Below the pieces are notes generated by a model. That model was given only the letters and a program-made list of their open reading frames with translations. It made no database searches and was not told the origin of the DNA. 64,000 nt of DNA from assembly GCF_003344865.1 (NCBI RefSeq), contig NZ_CP031165.1, positions 5,027,910 through 5,091,909 of the forward strand, in the 5' to 3' direction. This document shows positions 1 through 10,674 of the stretch, in pieces; within the stretch, counting starts at the first letter, position 1; each line of letters begins with the position of its first letter. The position numbers and the translations under genes are program-made. Source of the DNA: Euzebya pacifica. GTDB lineage: Bacteria > Actinomycetota > Nitriliruptoria > Euzebyales > Euzebyaceae.

Positions 1-376
1 GATCCTGGTCAGCGCCGACTCGGCCCACGCGGTGCACCCCAACTACGCCGACCGGCACGACCCCGGCCACCAGCCCCGCCTCGGCGGCGGCCCCGTGGTG
101 AAGGTGCATGCCAACCAGGCCTACGCCACCGACGCCGGCACCGCAGCCTGGTTCATCAGCCGCTGCCGCGAGGCGGACGTTCCCGTGCAGGCGTTCACCA
201 ACCGCGCCGACTCCCCCAGCGGGTCGACCATCGGACCGCTGACCGCGACGCGGCTCGGCATCCACACCGTGGACATCGGCAGCCCGTTGCTGTCCATGCA
301 CTCCATCCGCGAGCAGTCCCATGCCGAGGACCTGGCGCACCTGACGCGCGCGCTGGCCCAGCACATGGCAAGCTGA
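1..376 (+). CDS. M18 family aminopeptidase, C-terminal fragment
   Basis: The reading frame is open from the left edge (frame from base 2) to a TGA at 374-376, giving the last ~124 residues of a zinc aminopeptidase; the start lies outside the window. The visible part has the M18 (aspartyl aminopeptidase-type) C-terminal pattern: SADSAHAVHPNY, then DSPSGSTIGP and a closing GSPLLSMHSIRE, where a histidine is a metal ligand in this family. M18 enzymes remove N-terminal acidic or neutral residues from peptides in the cytoplasm. It is followed 41 bases later by a membrane permease gene on the same strand; no functional link is evident. Family assignment is secure; substrate is unknown. Confidence 0.88.
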   Translation, partial: ILVSADSAHAVHPNYADRHDPGHQPRLGGGPVVKVHANQAYATDAGTAAWFISRCREADVPVQAFTNRADSPSGSTIGPLTATRLGIHTVDIGSPLLSMHSIREQSHAEDLAHLTRALAQHMAS

Positions 377-417
377 CCGCCGCACACCGCCGCGATCGAG
401 GCAGAGAGGAACCCGCC

Positions 418-1668
418 GTGCCGGGTGAGGGGAACAAGGAGAGGGAGCTGACCGCCGCCGAACGGCGCGCCGAAGCGGTGCGTGCCCGGCTGGCCCGTGT
501 CCGCCGTCATGCCCCTGCCAGCGAGACCGGCCCGGCTGGCAACGGCGAGGAGGTCTTCAAGGACGACACCGACGCCTTGGTCCATCCGCCCGACGAACGC
601 CCCGACACCGAGGTGATGCTCAAGCGGCCGCTGACCGAACGCCCCACGGTGCGCGCCGGCGTCTACGCCTGGTCGGGCATCGGCATCACCATCATCGTGA
701 TCGCCACCGCGCTGGTCATCGCGACCCTCTCCAGCGTCGTCATCCCGATCGTGATCGCGCTGTTTCCCGCCGCGGTGCTGTACCCGTTCGTCAACCGGCT
801 GAAGAACGCCGGCGTGCCACCCGCGCTGGCGGCCGCCGTCGTGCTGCTCGGCACGCTCGGGATCATCGGCGGCATCGGGGCCCTCATCGTCCCGGCTGTC
901 GGCGAGCAGATCGACACCCTGAGCACGTCCATCATGGACGGCTACGCCCAGATCGACACGTTCCTCCGCAGCGGGCCGTTCGGCCTGGACCCCATCAACC
1001 TCGACGAGCTGGTGGAGGGGTTCTCCGAGGGAATCTCCGGCGGCGTCGGCGCCGCAGCCGGCAGCGCCCTGGGTGTGGCCCAGGCGTTCTTCCAGGGTGC
1101 GACCAGCGTCCTGCTGACCCTGATCGTGCTGTTCTTCTACCTCAAGGACGGCCCGACGATCGGGCGCTGGGTCAAGAGCCTGTTCCCCCACGCGCTGCAC
1201 CGCGACGTGGAGATCCTCGGCGATCGCATGTGGACCACGATCGGTGGCTACATCCAGGGCCAGCTCGCCGTCGCCGTGGTCGATGCGGTGTTCATCGGCC
1301 TTGGCCTGTGGCTGCTGGGCGTCCCCCTTGCGTTGCCGCTGGGTGTCATCGTGTTCTTCGGTGGCCTGTTCCCCGTCGTGGGTGCCAGCATCTCCGGGTT
1401 CCTGGCCGCCATCGTGGCGCTGGCCACCAACGGGCCGGGAACCGCGTTGCTGGTCATCGGCGTCGTCGTGGCCGTCCAGGCGCTGGAGGGCAACCTGCTC
1501 CAGCCGCTGATCCTCGGCCGGGCGCTGGAGCTGCATCCGCTGGCGATCGTGATGGCCCTGGCCACGGGCGGCTTCCTGCTGGGCATCCTCGGCGCGTTTC
1601 TGGCCGTCCCCGTGGCCGCCGCGTCGGCCCAGACGGTCGGCTACATCCGCAACCGCGTCCCCGGCTGA
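418..1668 (+). CDS. AI-2E family transporter (PerM/YdiK-like permease)
   Basis: A 416-residue membrane protein starting with GTG at 418, chosen because a purine-rich ribosome site (gagagga) ends about 10 bases upstream. The first ~75 residues are charged and cytoplasmic. Hydrophobic segments follow at about 83-115 and 138-165, then an amphipathic loop of ~60 residues, then several closely spaced membrane segments from ~225 to the C-terminus. This is the topology of the AI-2E transporter family, with the typical FFYLKDG segment at ~238. Members export autoinducer-2 in a few bacteria or act as Na+/H+ antiporters in others; the substrate here is not inferable. The gene converges with alr, leaving only 8 bases between the stops. 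Confidence 0.88.
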   Translation: MPGEGNKERELTAAERRAEAVRARLARVRRHAPASETGPAGNGEEVFKDDTDALVHPPDERPDTEVMLKRPLTERPTVRAGVYAWSGIGITIIVIATALVIATLSSVVIPIVIALFPAAVLYPFVNRLKNAGVPPALAAAVVLLGTLGIIGGIGALIVPAVGEQIDTLSTSIMDGYAQIDTFLRSGPFGLDPINLDELVEGFSEGISGGVGAAAGSALGVAQAFFQGATSVLLTLIVLFFYLKDGPTIGRWVKSLFPHALHRDVEILGDRMWTTIGGYIQGQLAVAVVDAVFIGLGLWLLGVPLALPLGVIVFFGGLFPVVGASISGFLAAIVALATNGPGTALLVIGVVVAVQALEGNLLQPLILGRALELHPLAIVMALATGGFLLGILGAFLAVPVAAASAQTVGYIRNRVPG

Positions 1669-1676
1669 CCCGGGGG

Positions 1677-2795
1677 CTACTCGCCCAGGTGGACGCGGGG
1701 GATGCGGGCGCCGATGCCGCAGGTGACCTCGTAGGTGATGGTGTCCAGCCACGCGGCCCAGTCCTCTGCCGTCACCGGGTCCTCAGCCGGGCCGCCGAGC
1801 AGCCAGACGTCGTCGCCCGCCTCGGCGTCGGCGTCGGGGCCGAGGTCGACCAGCAGCTGGTCCATGCACACCGTCCCCGCCATCGGGACCCGACGGCCGC
1901 GGTGGGTCGCCTGTCCCTTCCCGGTCAGGCCCCGACGGATCCCGTCGGCGTAGCCAGCCGGCACCGTGCCGATGACCGTCGGCTCGGTCGCGGTCCAGCG
2001 GCGGCCGTAGGACACGGTGTCGCCCGGCTGGACGCGCTTGACCAGCGACAGCCTGGTCCGGATCGACATCGCCGGCCGCAGCCCCTCCAGCTTCACGCCC
2101 GGCGCCGCCTCCAGCCCGTACAGCGCGATCCCGGTCCGGACCATGTCGTGGTGCAGCGCCGGATACAGCGTGGTCCCGCCGGAGTTGCACAGGTGGCGGA
2201 GGTCCGGCCGCAGGCCGACCGCCTCGGCCATGGCCAGCCCCCGTGCGAAGCGTTCGCCCTGGAGCTCGTTGAAGGCGTTCCCAGCTTCGTCGCCGACCGC
2301 CAGGTGGGACCAGATCCCCGCCACCCGAAGGGAGGGGCTGGCGGCCAGGCGGGCGAACGCGGGCTCCCAGAACTCCTCGGCCAGCCCCACGCGGCGCATG
2401 CCGGTGTCGAGCTTGAGGTGCACGTCGACCACCCCGTCACCAGCCGCTGCGGTCAGCGCCGCCGCGAAGCCGTGGGTGTAGACCGTCGGGGTCAGCTCGG
2501 CAGCCAGCAGGGCCGCGGCCGCCTCGGCGGGTGGCTCGGACAGGACCAGCACGGGAGCGGTGATGCCGGCGTCCCGCAACGCGATGCCCTCCTCGACCAG
2601 CGCGACGCCGAGCCACGTCGCCCCGCCCTCCAGCGCCGCCCGGGCCACGGGAACGGCGCCGTGGCCGTACCCGTCGGCCTTCACGACGGCCATGAGGTGC
2701 TCGACGCGCGCGTGGGCCTTCAGGACGGCGGCGTTGTTCCGGATGGCGTCGAGGTCGACCTCGGCCCAGACGGGACGGTGGAGGGGAGGGTTCAC
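1677..2795 (-). CDS. alr: alanine racemase
   Basis: A 372-residue PLP-dependent racemase interconverting L- and D-alanine for peptidoglycan. The N-terminal TIM barrel carries the cofactor lysine in AVVKADGYGHG near residue 35; the C-terminal domain has SYGRRW with the conserved tyrosine of the opposite active-site face and the GTVCMDQLLVDLG strand. The frame remains open upstream into nnr, but the family start (MNPPLHRPVWAEVDLDAI) corresponds to the GTG at 2795-2793, four bases after the nnr stop, so the genes are probably cotranscribed and translationally coupled. Length matches the family (~370). It ends a minus-strand envelope operon glmS-acpS-nnr-alr. Confidence 0.95.
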   Translation of the reverse strand: MNPPLHRPVWAEVDLDAIRNNAAVLKAHARVEHLMAVVKADGYGHGAVPVARAALEGGATWLGVALVEEGIALRDAGITAPVLVLSEPPAEAAAALLAAELTPTVYTHGFAAALTAAAGDGVVDVHLKLDTGMRRVGLAEEFWEPAFARLAASPSLRVAGIWSHLAVGDEAGNAFNELQGERFARGLAMAEAVGLRPDLRHLCNSGGTTLYPALHHDMVRTGIALYGLEAAPGVKLEGLRPAMSIRTRLSLVKRVQPGDTVSYGRRWTATEPTVIGTVPAGYADGIRRGLTGKGQATHRGRRVPMAGTVCMDQLLVDLGPDADAEAGDDVWLLGGPAEDPVTAEDWAAWLDTITYEVTCGIGARIPRVHLGE

Positions 2796-2799
2796 GTGG

Positions 2800-4374
2800 T
2801 CAGATTCCGAGCTCGAGGGCGGCCGCGGCGACGTGGTCGGCGACGTCGCTGGCCCCGGTGGCGCGAGCCGAGAGGTGCTCGGCCGCCAGGTCACCGGCCA
2901 GGCCGTGCACGTGGACGGCCGCCGCCACGCTGGCGGGGTCACGATGCTGGGCCATCATCGCGGCGGTGATGCCGGTCAGCACGTCACCGGTCCCGCCGGA
3001 CGCCAGCGCTGGTCCGCCCGTGCCGTTGATCCACACCCGGCCGTCTGCGGCGGCGATGACCGACCGGGGTCCCTTGGCGACCAGCGTGGCCCCGAACCGT
3101 CGAGCCTGCTCGACCGCGGTTTCGGTCCGGCGGGCGTGGACGCCGTGGCCCGAGCTGCCCGCGAGGCGGCCGAGCTCCTTCGCCTGTGGGGTCAGCACGA
3201 GCTGCCGGTCCTCGGGGCGTCCGTCCGGCGCCTCGAGCAGCTCGGTGTGGTCGCGGAAGGCGTTGATGCCGTCGGCGTCCAGGACGACGGTGCGATCGGC
3301 CTCGGTGACCAGCCGGCGGACCGCCTGCTGCGTCGCCTCGGCAAGCCCGAGCCCCGGACCGATCGCCAGGACGTGAGCCTTCTCGGCGGCCTCGAGGACG
3401 CCAGCGACGATGCCGTCGACGTCGTCGGGCAGCGGCACGGTCATCGCCTCGGGAACGGCAGCGGAGATGCGTGACGCCGCCGCTCGGGGCGTGGCGACGG
3501 TGATCAACCCGGCGCCGGCCCGAAGCGCCCCCTTCGCGCAGAGGATCGCCGCACCCGCCATGCGGTCGGACCCGGCGTGGATCGCGACGACCCCACGGGA
3601 TCGCTTGTGGTCGCGCGGACCGGGCGGCGGCGCGAGGCCGGGAAGGTCGGCGCTCTCCAGCACGCGGGCGACCGGCTGCGCCTCGTCGTCGACCACGCCG
3701 ATCTCGCCGAGGACGAGCTGGCCCACGTGTTCGGCGGCCGGGTGCAGCCACAGGCCCTGCTTGTGGGCGCCGAGGGTGACGGTCAGGTCGGCCACTACGG
3801 CGTCGCCTGGCACCCGGCCGGTTGCGGCGTCCACGCCCGTCGGCAGGTCGCACGCCACGACGGGGCAGCCCCGGTCGTGCACCCGGCGCAGGGCGCTGAC
3901 GGCAACGCCGAACGGGCCGCGGGGTTCACCGGAGGCTCCGGTCCCGAGCAGGCAGTCCACGGCCACGTCGGCATTTCGGAGGGTTCCGTCGAGGACGTCC
4001 CCGAGATCCGCACCCTCGCCGGCCTCCTCGCCCAGGGGCACGATCCGTCCGCCGGCCCGGCGCAACGCCGTCGCCTCGCGAACGCTGTCCTCGCCGAGCT
4101 CGTCCTCGGGGGTGACCAGGACGCAGGTGGCGGCGACCCCGCGGCGCAGCAGGTGCCGAGCGGCCGCCAACCCGTCCCCACCGTTGTTGCCCTTGCCGCA
4201 CAGCAACACGCCCCGCAGGCCGTACCTCCCCAGCCCCCGCTGCTCGGCGATCGCCAGCACCCCCTGCGCGAGGTGCCGGGCGGCGTGGTCCATCAGCGCG
4301 GCCGGCTCGACGCCACGGGCGAACGCACGCCGGTCCATGGCCTGGACGTCCTCGGGCAGGTACAGGTCGATCAT
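2800..4374 (-). CDS. nnr: bifunctional NAD(P)H-hydrate repair enzyme (epimerase/dehydratase)
   Basis: A 524-residue two-domain enzyme that repairs hydrated NADH and NADPH. Residues 1 to ~215 are the YjeF-N epimerase domain (GKGNNGGDGLAAARHL near 60, and a CLLGTG stretch near 141). Residues ~245 to the end are the ribokinase-like ADP-dependent (S)-NAD(P)H-hydrate dehydratase, with DADGINAF near 370 and the C-terminal signature ASGGTGDVLTGITAAMMAQ. ATG at 4374. It lies 28 bases downstream of acpS and 4 bases before alr on the same strand, the order usual in actinobacteria. Full length, no anomalies. Confidence 0.95.
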   Translation of the reverse strand: MIDLYLPEDVQAMDRRAFARGVEPAALMDHAARHLAQGVLAIAEQRGLGRYGLRGVLLCGKGNNGGDGLAAARHLLRRGVAATCVLVTPEDELGEDSVREATALRRAGGRIVPLGEEAGEGADLGDVLDGTLRNADVAVDCLLGTGASGEPRGPFGVAVSALRRVHDRGCPVVACDLPTGVDAATGRVPGDAVVADLTVTLGAHKQGLWLHPAAEHVGQLVLGEIGVVDDEAQPVARVLESADLPGLAPPPGPRDHKRSRGVVAIHAGSDRMAGAAILCAKGALRAGAGLITVATPRAAASRISAAVPEAMTVPLPDDVDGIVAGVLEAAEKAHVLAIGPGLGLAEATQQAVRRLVTEADRTVVLDADGINAFRDHTELLEAPDGRPEDRQLVLTPQAKELGRLAGSSGHGVHARRTETAVEQARRFGATLVAKGPRSVIAAADGRVWINGTGGPALASGGTGDVLTGITAAMMAQHRDPASVAAAVHVHGLAGDLAAEHLSARATGASDVADHVAAAALELGI

Positions 4375-4402
4375 CGCCGACCATCCTTGCAGCCCGGCAT
4401 CC

Positions 4403-4768
4403 TCACCTCTCGGCGACGGCGTAGGCGGCGACGGTCTCGGTGGCGGTGGTCAGCGACAGGTGGACGGCGATGATGCCCAGCCGGTCGGCGGTGATCGCCG
4501 CGCGGCCGAGCAGGACCGCGGAGGGGCGGCCGAGGTCGTCGTTGGTCACCTCGATCTCGAGGAACGCGAACCCCCGGATGCCGGTGCCCATGGCCTTGGC
4601 GACGGCCTCCTTGGCGGCGAACCGGGCGGCCAGGCGGTCGACCCGGTCGCCGCACCGCTCCAGCTCCATCGGCGTGAACAGGCGGCCACGGATGGACGGC
4701 GTCCGGTCGAGGGTGCGTTGGAAGCGCGGCAGCTCGACCAGGTCGATCCCCACGCCGTGGATGGGCAT
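4403..4768 (-). CDS. acpS: holo-[acyl-carrier-protein] synthase
   Basis: A 121-residue phosphopantetheinyl transferase that moves 4'-phosphopantetheine from CoA to the serine of apo-ACP, activating fatty acid synthesis. The AcpS signature is clear: GVGIDLVELPRF at the N-terminus (Mg-binding Asp) and RFAAKEAVAKAMGTG near residue 50 (catalytic Glu and Lys). Its ATG (4768-4766) directly abuts the glmS stop at 4771-4769 with no intervening base, so translation is probably coupled. Length is typical of trimeric AcpS (~120). Confidence 0.96.
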   Translation of the reverse strand: MPIHGVGIDLVELPRFQRTLDRTPSIRGRLFTPMELERCGDRVDRLAARFAAKEAVAKAMGTGIRGFAFLEIEVTNDDLGRPSAVLLGRAAITADRLGIIAVHLSLTTATETVAAYAVAER

Positions 4769-6601
<1,833 letters not shown>

Positions 6602-6607
6602 GGGGCA

Positions 6608-6613
6608 AGGCTA
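6608..6613 (-). promoter_or_regulatory. -10 element of a likely leaderless glmS promoter
   Basis: On the minus strand TAGCCT is followed by six bases and the glmS ATG. No Shine-Dalgarno fits in that space, so transcription probably starts at or near the A of the start codon. The same hexamer precedes cofE, fbiC and the ROK repressor at eight bases. No good -35 is visible. Confidence 0.5.
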
Positions 6614-6687
6614 CGGCGTCCGGCCACCGTTGCGGGGCTGCCCGGACGGGCACGCCCCGACGGTTGGCGACAGCGGGCCACCGAACG

Positions 6688-6721
6688 CCATGACGGGGCC
6701 GCCGCAGCAGCCCCGTCATGG
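6688..6721 (-). terminator. hairpin terminator after the DUF3105 gene
   Basis: A perfect 12-bp inverted repeat (CCATGACGGGGC / GCCCCGTCATGG) with a 10-base loop lies 24 bases downstream of the minus-strand DUF3105 stop and before glmS. There is no U-tract, as is common in GC-rich actinobacteria. It probably separates the two transcripts. Confidence 0.6.
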
Positions 6722-6745
6722 GTGATCCTCCTCGCCGAACGGCGA

Positions 6746-7645
6746 CTACTCGGTGGCAGCCTCGACCGGCTCGTCCTCGGCCGGCTCGGCGGCCTCGGTG
6801 TCCTCGTTGCCCGGATCGATGGCGGACGCCGGGTCGGTGCCCTCGACCTCGTCGACGGCCGACGTGCCACCGAACTCCTCGTCCAGCGGCGGCAGGAACA
6901 GGTCCTCGCCCTCGGGGTCGATGACGCCCTGGGCGCCGACGTTGTGGGTCGGGATGCCCTTCTCCGGGGCCTCACCGGCGGTGTCGTAGTGGGTCCGGGT
7001 GAACACCTCGGCCACATCGGCGTCGAAGGTGTCGCACGTCTGGCGGAAGAACCAGGCCGTGTAGGCGAAGTTCGCGTCGGGGATGTCCTCGTAGTACTCG
7101 CTGACGATCAGCTTGGGGTAGTCCCCGTCGAGCATCTCCTCGCCCCAGGCCTTCAGCTCGGCGACCTCGTCCTCCGGCGCGTCCGCGTCGTACCAGGCGA
7201 CGACGTAGCCGTGCTCGAGGTTGTGGGTGGTGAAGCGCGGGTCGATCTTGACGTCGTAGACGCCGGAGGGCGCGACCTGGCCGATGTGGCGGCCCGAGGA
7301 CGGCGGCGCGTCGGGGTAGATGGCCGACGGCGGCTCCTGGGAGAGGGCGTCGGCGGTGCCGGAGATGTGGCCGCCACCGAGGTCGGCCTGCCGCTCGTCG
7401 GGCGTGCAGCCCAGCTCGTCGAGGCGTGCGGCGACCTCGGCCGCCTGCTCCTCCTCCTGCTGGCCCTTCTGGATCTGCCGGAACACCAGCAGCCCGATCA
7501 GCGCGACCACGACGAGGCCGACGATCCCGTAGGTGGCCGTCCGACGGACACCCTGGACCTTGGCCTGCTGGGCCTCCTGCTCGAGGCGGGCTGCGCGACG
7601 GGCCTTCTGGCGCTCACGCTTTGATTCGAACTGTTCTTCGGACAC
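6746..7645 (-). CDS. DUF3105 domain membrane-anchored protein
   Basis: A 299-residue protein starting with GTG at 7645, preceded by a ggagga ribosome site eight bases away; the open frame further upstream is ignored for that reason. The first ~33 residues are highly charged (KRERQKARRAARLEQEAQQA), one membrane helix follows (~37-57, ATYGIVGLVVVALIGLLVF), and the rest is an extracytoplasmic DUF3105 domain with the conserved HNLEHGYVV and SSGRHI stretches. The last ~60 residues are acidic and low complexity. The histidines resemble a metal or redox site, but the function of DUF3105 is unknown. It has its own hairpin terminator and appears monocistronic. Confidence 0.85.
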   Translation of the reverse strand: MSEEQFESKRERQKARRAARLEQEAQQAKVQGVRRTATYGIVGLVVVALIGLLVFRQIQKGQQEEEQAAEVAARLDELGCTPDERQADLGGGHISGTADALSQEPPSAIYPDAPPSSGRHIGQVAPSGVYDVKIDPRFTTHNLEHGYVVAWYDADAPEDEVAELKAWGEEMLDGDYPKLIVSEYYEDIPDANFAYTAWFFRQTCDTFDADVAEVFTRTHYDTAGEAPEKGIPTHNVGAQGVIDPEGEDLFLPPLDEEFGGTSAVDEVEGTDPASAIDPGNEDTEAAEPAEDEPVEAATE

Positions 7646-7818
7646 GACGAGTGGTTCCTCCGTCTGGGGGCACGCTCGGGGGGCCGAGCGCGGCGTCCCC
7701 TGAGCTGGCAGTGATGACGCGTGGGCACCGGACGAACGGCGCACGACCGCAGAGTGTATCGAGGTCGCGGAACCAGTCGCGTTCGACCAACGACGCACCC
7801 CCCACGACCCGGGCGCCG

Positions 7819-8430
7819 TCAGTCCTCGTCGAGGGGCAACGCGGCGTGCTGCAGGCCCGCGAGCAGGACCTCGCTGACCACCTCGGTGGCACGGTCGGGG
7901 TCCAGCCGTCCGCTGGCGACGGGAAGCCGGTAGCCGCCGATCGTGGCCGACAGCAGCTCGACGAGGTCCTCGGTGCGCCCCCGGAAGACCCCGGACGCGA
8001 CCCCGTCGGCGACGATCTCGTGGAGCATTGCCCGGATCGGGGCCAGGGCGTCCCGCATCCGCTGCTGCTCGTCGCTGTCCAGCAATGGCATGAGGTCGTC
8101 GGCGGCGGCCGGGACCGCGGCGTACATGGCCATGTTCATGGCGATGAAGCGGCGCAGGCGCGCAGCGGCGCCGTCGACCCCCTCGAGGCCGGCCTGCAGC
8201 TGCTGCGTGGCACCGCCCATGGTCCGCTCGGCGTGCAGCAGGACCAGGCCGTGCTTGTCCTTGACGTAGTTGTAGAGGGCGCTGCGGGCGATCCCGGCCC
8301 GCTGGGCCACGGCGGTCAGGGTGACGGCCTCGACCCCCACCTCGGCCCGCAGGGCCTCGTAGGCCGACAGGACCTTGCCGAGCACCAGCTCGCGGTGCTC
8401 GTCGAGGGAGTCGGCCCAGAGCGACGGCAT
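7819..8430 (-). CDS. TetR family transcriptional regulator
   Basis: A 203-residue repressor. Residues ~20-68 form the TetR DNA-binding domain with the helix-turn-helix TLTAVAQRAGIARSALYNYV; the remaining helices are the ligand/dimer domain. It is divergent from a three-gene ABC exporter, and the 54-base intergenic space contains a perfect 18-bp palindrome covering promoter positions of both genes, so it very probably represses itself and the exporter and is released by an exporter substrate. A TACGAT -10 lies six bases before its ATG, implying a leaderless message. Effector unknown. Confidence 0.92.
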   Translation of the reverse strand: MPSLWADSLDEHRELVLGKVLSAYEALRAEVGVEAVTLTAVAQRAGIARSALYNYVKDKHGLVLLHAERTMGGATQQLQAGLEGVDGAAARLRRFIAMNMAMYAAVPAAADDLMPLLDSDEQQRMRDALAPIRAMLHEIVADGVASGVFRGRTEDLVELLSATIGGYRLPVASGRLDPDRATEVVSEVLLAGLQHAALPLDED

Positions 8431-8436
8431 GGGAGG

Positions 8437-8478
8437 ATCGTACCCAGTTGTTTACGACACGACGTCGTGTCGCATACT
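8437..8478. promoter_or_regulatory. TetR operator with divergent leaderless promoters
   Basis: Positions 8455-8472 read CGACACGACGTCGTGTCG, a perfect 18-bp palindrome and the expected size of a TetR operator. To its left, TACGAT on the minus strand (8442-8437) lies six bases from the repressor ATG. To its right, CATACT (8473-8478) lies six bases from the permease GTG at 8485, with a possible -35 TTGTTT at 8448-8453. The palindrome fills the core promoter space of both genes. Confidence 0.78.
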
Positions 8479-8484
8479 GGCCGC

Positions 8485-9594
8485 GTGTTCATCGCCCTCG
8501 CCGAAATGCGACGCGCTCCGGGACGCTTCGCGCTGCTCGTCGGCGCCGTTGCCCTCCTGGTGCTGCTCCTGCTGTTCTTCCAGACCGTTGCCGGCGCCCT
8601 GACCAGCGGGTTGACGGGTGCGTTCGAGGCCAACCGAGCCGACGTGTTCGTCTACTCCGACCGGGCACGGCTGAACCCGTTCGCCAGCGTCGTGACCGCC
8701 GATGTCGCCGATGCCGTCGCCGGCGTCGACGGCGTGCAGGACGCCACGCCCGTCGGGGTCAGCGTCTTCACCGCGTCCACCGACGTGGGCGACACCGACA
8801 TCGCGATGGTGGGTGGCGACCCCGACGGGCCCGCCAGCCCGCAGGACGTCGAGGAGGGACGGCGACCCGAGGCCCCCGACGAGGCCCTGTTCAGCGGCAG
8901 CAGCCTGGACAGCGCGTTCGCGGTCGGGGACACCGTGCAGGTGGGCGATCGCACCCTGACCGTCGTCGGAACCAGCAGCGACGCCGCGCTGAACGTGCTG
9001 CCGACCTTCTACGTGCCGCTGGACACCTTCACCGAGGCAGTGCGGGCCCGTGCCGGTGCCCCCATCGACGTCCCCGTGTCGTGGATCGGGGTCACCGTCG
9101 AGGACGGCGGGGACGCGGCGGCCGTCGCCACGGCGATCACCGACGGGGTGGAGGGGCTCGAGGCGGTCGACCGCGCCACGGCAACCGACGCGATCCCCGG
9201 GGTCGGCCAGATCACCCGGTCCTTCTCCATCCTCTACCTGCTGCTCTACATCGTGGTCACGATCGTGACCGGGGTGTTCTTCCTGATCCTGACCGTGCAG
9301 AAGACCGAGGCCCTCGTGCTGCTGCGTGCCATCGGCGGCAGCCGTGGCGACGTCGTCAAGCCGGTGCTCCTGCAGGCCGTGGCGGTGGTCGGACTCGGAT
9401 CGGTGCTCGGTGTGCTCGCGACATCCGGCCTGCTGTCGGTCACGCGGGACGTGTTCGGGTCGACCCTGTCGACCGGCACCACCGTGACCTCGGTCGGGGC
9501 GATCGTCGTGCTGGGGCTGCTGGCCTCCGTCGGTGCGGTCAGACGGGTGCTGGCCATCGACCCGATCGACGCGACCACCGGAGGGGTGGCCTAG
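8485..9594 (+). CDS. MacB/FtsX-type ABC transporter permease 1
   Basis: A 369-residue permease starting with GTG at 8485, six bases after a -10 box. It has the MacB/FtsX layout: an N-terminal helix (~16-38, LLVGAVALLVLLLLFF), a ~220-residue extracytoplasmic domain, then three helices (~250-285, ~300-330, ~338-360). The coding sequence ends in TAG immediately followed by the ATG of permease 2. First gene of a three-gene exporter under the divergent TetR regulator. Such systems export macrolides, peptides or lipids or act mechanically on the envelope; the substrate is not evident. Confidence 0.88.
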   Translation: MFIALAEMRRAPGRFALLVGAVALLVLLLLFFQTVAGALTSGLTGAFEANRADVFVYSDRARLNPFASVVTADVADAVAGVDGVQDATPVGVSVFTASTDVGDTDIAMVGGDPDGPASPQDVEEGRRPEAPDEALFSGSSLDSAFAVGDTVQVGDRTLTVVGTSSDAALNVLPTFYVPLDTFTEAVRARAGAPIDVPVSWIGVTVEDGGDAAAVATAITDGVEGLEAVDRATATDAIPGVGQITRSFSILYLLLYIVVTIVTGVFFLILTVQKTEALVLLRAIGGSRGDVVKPVLLQAVAVVGLGSVLGVLATSGLLSVTRDVFGSTLSTGTTVTSVGAIVVLGLLASVGAVRRVLAIDPIDATTGGVA

Positions 9595-10674
9595 ATGCGC
9601 ATCGCCATCCGCGAGCTGCAACGACAGCCCGGCCGCTTCGTCCCCGTGACCGCCGCACTGACCCTGCTGGTCGTGCTGCTGCTGGTCCTCGGCGGGTTCC
9701 TCGACGGCCTCGAGGGCAGCCAGACGGGTGCCTACCGCGCCCACGACGGCCTCGTGCTGGTCTTCGCCGACAGCGCCGAGCTGCAGCTGCAGCGCTCCGT
9801 CGTGCAGTCCGGCATCGCCGACGAGCTGGACGTGCTGGACGACGTCGATGCGGTCGGCCGCCTCGGCCGGGTCGACACGACCGCCGCCCCGCAGGGCACC
9901 GACGACGTCGAGGACGTCGCCGTCTTCGGCTACGAGCTTGGCACCGACGTGCTGCCGGCACCGTCGGAGGACGGCGCGGTCGTGGACGCGACCCTGGCCG
10001 AGCTGACCGGGATCGAGGTGGGCGACGTGCTGGAGATCGGCCCCGCCGCCACGCCAGTGACGGTCGCCGAGCTGGTCGACGACCTGACACAGGGATCCCC
10101 GACGGTGTGGCTGCCGTGGGACCAGTGGGGGCAGGTCGCCACCGACGCCGCCCCCGCCGACGTGCTGCCCGACGGCGCGTCCCAGGCGCTCGCGCTGCGC
10201 CCGACCGGATCTCCGGCCGACCTGACCGGGACGTCGCTCGCCGAGGGGGTCGAGGCCGTGACGCCCGAGGACGCGATCCTTGCCCTCGACGTGGTCCAGC
10301 AGCAGTCCTCGACGTTCGAGGGGATCATCGGCGTGACGTTCGCCGTGACCCTGCTCGTCATCGCCCTCTTCTTCGCCCTCATCGTGCTGGAACGCGTCGG
10401 GCTGTACGCGGTCCTGAAGGCCCTCGGCGCAGGGACCCGCGACCTGCTGACGGGCCTTGCCGTGCAGGCCGTCGCGATCAGCGCGGTCGCCCTGGTGACC
10501 GGCATCGTCGTCGCGTTCGCCTTCACCGGGCTGCTGCCCGCCGACCTGCCCATCCGGATCCTGCCTGCACGAGTCGGGCTGATCGCGGGCGGCACCGTCT
10601 TCACCGCGCTGCTCGGCAGCCTCCTGACCCTCCGGCGGATCGTGCGCATCGATCCCGCCTCTGCGATCGGATGA
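9595..10674 (+). CDS. MacB/FtsX-type ABC transporter permease 2
   Basis: A 359-residue paralogue-like permease with the same architecture as its neighbour: N-terminal helix (~17-38, ALTLLVVLLLVLGGF), long extracytoplasmic domain, and three C-terminal helices from ~245. It starts at the base following the upstream stop codon, and its own TGA overlaps the ATG of the ATPase gene by four bases (ATGA), showing tight translational coupling. Two separate permeases and one ATPase suggest a heterodimeric membrane unit. Confidence 0.88.
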   Translation: MRIAIRELQRQPGRFVPVTAALTLLVVLLLVLGGFLDGLEGSQTGAYRAHDGLVLVFADSAELQLQRSVVQSGIADELDVLDDVDAVGRLGRVDTTAAPQGTDDVEDVAVFGYELGTDVLPAPSEDGAVVDATLAELTGIEVGDVLEIGPAATPVTVAELVDDLTQGSPTVWLPWDQWGQVATDAAPADVLPDGASQALALRPTGSPADLTGTSLAEGVEAVTPEDAILALDVVQQQSSTFEGIIGVTFAVTLLVIALFFALIVLERVGLYAVLKALGAGTRDLLTGLAVQAVAISAVALVTGIVVAFAFTGLLPADLPIRILPARVGLIAGGTVFTALLGSLLTLRRIVRIDPASAIG

